A DNA stretch of 64,000 nucleotides from JBHHUI01 sp965248775. Its GTDB lineage: Bacteria; Chloroflexota; Anaerolineae; Anaerolineales; JBHHUI01. The stretch is taken from positions 1,860,001 through 1,924,000 of the forward strand of contig OZ252150.1 of the NCBI GenBank assembly GCA_965248775.1. Reading direction: 5' to 3'. Each line of letters opens with the position of its first letter. Within the stretch, counting starts at the first letter, position 1. A program made the position numbers and the translations under genes. The notes below the pieces were generated by a model, which ran no database searches, was not told the DNA's origin, and saw only the letters and a program-made list of their open reading frames with translations. Below are positions 62,613 through 64,000 of this stretch, piece after piece.

Positions 62613-63629
62613 ATGGCAAGCATTGAAATTCTATTTATTTCCAAAGAAGATATCGACGCACTCGATTTGAGTCTACAAGAGATCATGGACGCCGTTGAAA
62701 CCGGCTTGCAGGCACATGGCGAACAAAAAGTGATTATGCCGTCTAAAGATCACTTGCCTCTTGCATACCCGGAAAAACTCTTTAACATTCTGAAAGGATA
62801 TGTTGAGCCGGTGAATGTCGCCGGGGTGAAGGTGATCGGCGATTTCCACAAGAACTATGAGCACAACCTCCCCTCGGAGTTGGCTCTAATAACCCTCTAC
62901 CGGCCAGAGACCGGTGCGCCTTTTGCCATCCTGGATGGCACGCTAATTACATGGATGCGGACGGGCGCTGTCACAGCCGTCGGGGCGAAATATTTAGCCA
63001 ATGCGAAATCGCGCGTGCTCGGTCACATTGGCGCGCGCGGCACTGCCTGGTATAACATCGCGATGCTCGACCAGATATTCGATTTCGAAGAGATCCGGGT
63101 GACGAGTCGCCGCCCCGAATCGCGCGAACGCTTCGCGGCGGAAATGTCGGAGAAACTTGGCAAGTCTATCGTTATCTGCGAAAGCACAGAAGAGACAGTG
63201 CGGGACGCAGACATTATTGTCGATGCTTCCAGACTCGTGGAGCATGAAGTCCTTGTCAAAGATGAATGGGTAAAACCGGGCGCATTAATTCAACCCTACG
63301 GTGCCGTGCTCTCGGTCGCGCCGACCCTGCCCTTCTCTGTTGACAAAATGCTCGTCGACGATTGGAATCAAGCCCAAAAATCACAATACGGTCAGTTCGC
63401 GAGTCTGGTGCAGGCTGGTGAGCTCCGGACGGAGCATATCTACGGTGAAATTGGTGAAGTTGTCGCGAGTCTCAAACCCGGACGCGAATCGCAAGATGAA
63501 AGGATTCTGTTCTAGCATAAAGGGTTCGCCATCAGCGATATCATGTTGGGCAATCTGGCATACGAAAAAGCACGCGAGAAGGGAATTGGAACACCACTGA
63601 TGTATTATCGTGAACCGCGTGATATGTAA
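62613..63629 (+). pseudogene. Ornithine cyclodeaminase/mu-crystallin-family gene with an in-frame TAG
   Basis: Reads from ATG 62613: MASIEILFISKEDIDALDLS, LPLAYPEKLFNILKGYVEPV, ALITLYRPETGAPFAILDGT, LITWMRTGAVTAVGAKYLAN, VLGHIGARGTAWYNIAMLDQ (the Rossmann GxGxxG-like loop has G-x-R-G), DIIVDASRLVEHEVL. TAG 63513-63515 follows ERILF, where relatives have Trp. The frame then continues as HKGFAISDIMLGNLAYEKAR to TAA 63629, 338 sense codons. A single TGG to TAG change explains it. Such enzymes act as NAD-dependent ornithine cyclodeaminases or amino-acid/imine reductases; the exact role is unclear. The last five bases lead into the next gene. Confidence 0.85.
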
Positions 63630-63633
63630 GCCG

Positions 63634-64000
63634 ATGAATCGTATTTACATTGTATTGACGTTGCTTCTTGCATATTTAGTGCTAGCGGCTTGTTCCAATT
63701 CAAGATCGAGTTCAAACGGGGGCGACTTAGGCATCGGGGCTCCTTTTACTGAATCAGCCCCTTGTGAACTCATCCCACAACCGACCGGTGAAAAGATTCT
63801 GCCCTTGATTGTCGAGGTTGCCCCACCGGCAGAAGTCCAGCGCGGAGAGAGCTTTCCGATTGAGTTCGCCGGTGGCTATCTCATTAGTAATAACGCGCGC
63901 GTGTGCGTGGACGGCAGTATTGACGGATATATTTTCGCGAATGAAGTCCCCGGCTATGATTATCACCGTAGGATTCAAATTTCTCTCGGAGACGAGTTAC
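63634..64000 (+). CDS. Lipoprotein, right end outside the window
   Basis: ATG 63634 opens MNRIYIVLTLLLAYLVLAAC, an ideal lipobox signal peptide, then a Ser/Asn-rich linker and EKILPLIVEVAPPAEVQRGE, SFPIEFAGGYLISNNARVCV. The segment after the linker looks like an immunoglobulin-like beta domain. 122 codons are visible and no stop is reached. Function unknown. Confidence 0.75.
   Translation, partial: MNRIYIVLTLLLAYLVLAACSNSRSSSNGGDLGIGAPFTESAPCELIPQPTGEKILPLIVEVAPPAEVQRGESFPIEFAGGYLISNNARVCVDGSIDGYIFANEVPGYDYHRRIQISLGDEL

Overview
This is a mid-GC bacterial chromosome segment. I infer a Chloroflexota (Anaerolineae-like) source from several traits: proline/threonine-rich linkers behind lipoprotein signal peptides, Hanks-type kinases next to ftsH and etf genes, a TPR-rich lytic transglycosylase, an alpha/beta-hydrolase/AMP-ligase fusion, and frequent GTG/TTG starts. 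This is inference; the window has no rRNA or other phylogenetic marker. I found no tRNA, rRNA or CRISPR array.

Layout. 1-9.7 kb: sugar-nucleotide gene (cut by the edge), mtnA, lytic transglycosylase, a broken GGCT/flavin-like gene, an ABC substrate-binding protein, secG and a lipid kinase. 9.7-17.1 kb: an interrupted Ser/Thr kinase, ftsH and a GT-C-like membrane protein. 17.2-29.7 kb: an accessory stretch of small metabolic and stress genes (cupin, nitrilase, acetyltransferases, a MerR regulator with its divergent target, DDAH, Nudix-like, PEBP lipoprotein, alcohol dehydrogenase, enolase-superfamily enzyme, aminotransferase), many of them broken. 29.8-44.4 kb: mostly intact housekeeping genes (kinase, etfBA, TPR proteins, HIT, yqeY, pgpH-ybeY, hydrolase-ligase fusion, uracil-DNA glycosylase, leucyl aminopeptidase). 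44.5-59.6 kb: a zone dense in insertion sequences. 59.6-64 kb: tatBC, flavin enzymes, a broken ornithine-cyclodeaminase-like gene and a lipoprotein cut by the right edge.

The main result is gene decay that can be read base by base. Eight insertion sequences are delimited here with terminal inverted repeats and target duplications. Six of them interrupt five host genes, and in every case deleting the element plus one target copy restores an uninterrupted frame: GGCT fusion (ATCT), kinase (AGGC), DDAH (8 bp), response regulator-GGDEF (8 bp), and an MFS transporter hit twice by near-identical IS1182-type copies, both at CTAG. The remaining two are IS3 elements nested one inside the other, within an IS630 element (a ninth, host element). 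Other genes carry single frameshifts or in-frame stops (cupin, Nudix-like, alcohol dehydrogenase, yqeY, ornithine cyclodeaminase), and two lack a canonical start codon.

The least explained signal is a set of short (24-27 nt) dyad-symmetric insertions inside transposase genes, together with a 19-nt repeat family found at two distant transposase loci. Removing them restores full-length transposase frames. They may represent a small palindromic element or a repair or replication-slippage process active in this genome.
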